Of a DNA stretch of 9,363 nt, positions 8,418 through 9,363 are shown one piece after another (positions within the stretch are counted from its first letter, which is position 1; each line of letters begins with the position of its first letter). Both the position numbers and the translations under genes were made by a program. Below the pieces are notes generated by a model, which did no database searches, was not told where the DNA came from, and saw nothing but the letters and a program-made list of their open reading frames with translations. The DNA lies in NCBI GenBank assembly GCA_903932545.1, contig CAIZGT010000151.1:1-9363 (forward strand), written 5' to 3'. Source of the DNA: an uncultured Rhodospirillales bacterium. GTDB lineage: Bacteria > Pseudomonadota > Alphaproteobacteria > Acetobacterales > Acetobacteraceae.

Positions 8418-8899
8418 TGATGAATCACGAGGACTATCTCCGCCGCACTCTCGATATCGCCCGTCACGCGCGCGAGGCGGGCAATCATCCGTTTGGTGCG
8501 ATTCTGGTCGGACCGGAGGGCGAAATTCTGCTTGAAGCGGGCAACGCGCATGAGGGCGCGGGCGGCGAATACGGCGATCGTACCGCCCACGCCGAACGTG
8601 TGTTGATGACTCAGGCGAGCCAGAATTATCCGCCGGAATTCCTCGCCAAATGTACCATGTATGCGAGTGCTGAACCCTGCGCGATGTGCGCGGGCTCGGC
8701 CTATTGGGCCGGGATCGGCCGCGTTGTTTACGGAATGTCCGAAGCAGACCTTGGCGCTCTGATCGGACCGCATCCGGAAAACCTGACCATGAACTTGCCA
8801 TGCCGCATCGTGCTCTCCGCCGGTCAGCGCCAGATCGAAGTGATCGGGCCGCTGCTGGAGGAAGAGTCACGTGCTGTGCACGAGGGGTTCTGGTCTTGA
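8417..8899 (+). CDS. Uncharacterised CDA-fold nucleobase/nucleoside deaminase, paralogue of GuaD
   Basis: This is a zinc-dependent deaminase of the cytidine/deoxycytidylate deaminase superfamily, 160 residues. It has HPFGAILV near 24-31, GDRTAHAERVL with zinc ligand His58 and Glu60, and SAEPCAMCAGSAYWAGIGRVVYG with zinc ligands Cys88 and Cys91. It shares the fold and zinc site with GuaD but differs where specificity is set: DRTAHAERVLM replaces DPTAHAEVTAI, there is no GFDD segment, and the C-terminus reads HEGFWS instead of ending in Tyr. It is therefore probably not a second copy of the same activity. Operon position suggests a purine or nucleoside substrate such as adenine, guanosine or a modified purine, but the sequence does not decide this. 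ATG 8417 overlaps the guaD stop by 1 bp; ATG 8420 and TTG 8414 are alternatives. I see no clear ribosome-binding site, so coupling is likely. Confidence 0.82.
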   Translation: MMNHEDYLRRTLDIARHAREAGNHPFGAILVGPEGEILLEAGNAHEGAGGEYGDRTAHAERVLMTQASQNYPPEFLAKCTMYASAEPCAMCAGSAYWAGIGRVVYGMSEADLGALIGPHPENLTMNLPCRIVLSAGQRQIEVIGPLLEEESRAVHEGFWS

Positions 8900-8938
8900 T
8901 CCGTCGTCACACAACCAAGTTTCGCTGAAACCCAACAC

Positions 8939-8943
8939 GGAGG
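8939..8943 (+). promoter_or_regulatory. Strong Shine-Dalgarno GGAGG for the BMP-family gene
   Basis: A full GGAGG sits 5 nt before ATG 8949 and fixes this start. It is the strongest ribosome-binding site in the window, fitting a periplasmic binding protein, which is usually made in excess over the other transporter parts and over catabolic enzymes. Confidence 0.75.
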
Positions 8944-8948
8944 CTTCC

Positions 8949-9363
8949 ATGCAAAGGCGTCAATTTACCAAGCTGCTGGGTGCGGGGGCTGCGGCCACCA
9001 CCCTGCCCTTGATCGGCAAGGCTCAGGCGGCTGATCCGCTGAAGGTGGGCTTCATCTATCTCGGCCCGGTCGGCGACTTTGGCTGGACTTATCAGCACGA
9101 CATCGCGCGCCAGCAGGCGGTGGCGAAGTTCGGCGACAAGATCAAAACCACCATCGTCGAAAGCGTGCCGGAAGGCCCGGATTCTGAGAAGGTGCTGAAC
9201 GACCTTGCCAATTCCGGCCATAAGCTGATCTTTGCCACCTCGTTCGGCTACATGAACTATGTGCTGAACGCGGCGAAGAAGCACCCGGATGTGATGTGGG
9301 AACACGCGACCGGCTATAAGCGCGCTGCCAACGTCTCCACCTACAACATCCGCTTCTATCAGG
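8949..9363 (+). CDS. BMP/PnrA-family ABC transporter substrate-binding protein, probably for purines (3' end missing)
   Basis: I translated 138 codons from ATG 8949 to the window end. The N-terminus MQRRQFTKLLGAG has a twin-arginine-like RRxFxK motif, then a hydrophobic core and an AQA cleavage site after residue 27; there is no lipobox cysteine, so the mature protein is likely a soluble periplasmic protein. The mature start LKVGFIYLGPVGDFGWTYQH is the first strand and ligand loop of BMP/PnrA-type binding proteins, followed by VESVPEGPDSEKVL and LIFATSFGYMNYV, also family-like. These proteins bind nucleosides or purine bases for ABC import. Next to purine-degradation genes, a purine base or nucleoside is the natural ligand. 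About 60% of the protein lies outside the window, and the ATPase and permease genes would be expected downstream. Confidence 0.88.
   Translation, partial: MQRRQFTKLLGAGAAATTLPLIGKAQAADPLKVGFIYLGPVGDFGWTYQHDIARQQAVAKFGDKIKTTIVESVPEGPDSEKVLNDLANSGHKLIFATSFGYMNYVLNAAKKHPDVMWEHATGYKRAANVSTYNIRFYQ

Noticed and set aside
7242..8870. Minus-strand open frame of 542 codons opposite xdhC, guaD and the second deaminase
   Set aside because: It crosses three supported genes and their junctions, is rich in Arg and Ser, and shows no recognisable domain.
8919..8931. Small hairpin GTTTC-GCT-GAAAC between the second deaminase and the BMP gene
   Set aside because: The stem has only 5 bp and no T tract follows, so it does not qualify as a Rho-independent terminator.

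Overview
The window is a compact purine-catabolism locus from a Gram-negative bacterium. By eye the GC content is about 60%, with strong G/C preference at third codon positions. A divergent outer-membrane Tsx-type channel, a membrane cytochrome-c urate oxidase (PuuD) and a two-subunit XdhAB enzyme point to Pseudomonadota, most likely Alphaproteobacteria. That placement is inference; no rRNA or other marker is present.

Layout: positions 1-851, minus strand, hold a Tsx/OmpK-like outer-membrane channel cut by the left window edge. Positions 852-1104 are a divergent intergenic region with operator-like repeats. From 1105 to 8899 every gene is on the plus strand: puuD (urate oxidase), uraD (OHCU decarboxylase), uraH (5-hydroxyisourate hydrolase), a 171-bp AT-richer gap with a candidate dyad, then xdhA, xdhB, xdhC, guaD (guanine deaminase) and a second, divergent CDA-fold deaminase. 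After a 49-bp gap with a strong Shine-Dalgarno, a BMP/PnrA-family periplasmic binding protein with a Tat-like signal peptide starts at 8949 and runs off the right edge.

How the genes fit together: the outer-membrane channel admits nucleosides or bases, and the BMP-type binding protein presumably feeds an inner-membrane ABC importer beyond the window. GuaD converts guanine to xanthine. XdhAB, matured by XdhC, oxidises hypoxanthine and xanthine to urate. PuuD oxidises urate to 5-hydroxyisourate and passes electrons to its own c-type haem rather than to O2. UraH and UraD then complete conversion to (S)-allantoin. Every enzymatic step from guanine to allantoin is therefore present. Allantoinase and later steps are not in the window.

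Within puuD-uraD-uraH and within xdhA-xdhB-xdhC-guaD-deaminase, adjacent genes overlap by 1-11 bp or are 1 bp apart, suggesting two translationally coupled blocks. The only element without an obvious assigned role is the second deaminase, a paralogue next to guaD with the same zinc site but without the guanine-deaminase C-terminus. Other points for follow-up are repeat motifs shared by the two regulatory gaps, the atypical 5' end of xdhA, and a cysteine-containing C-terminal tail on XdhC.
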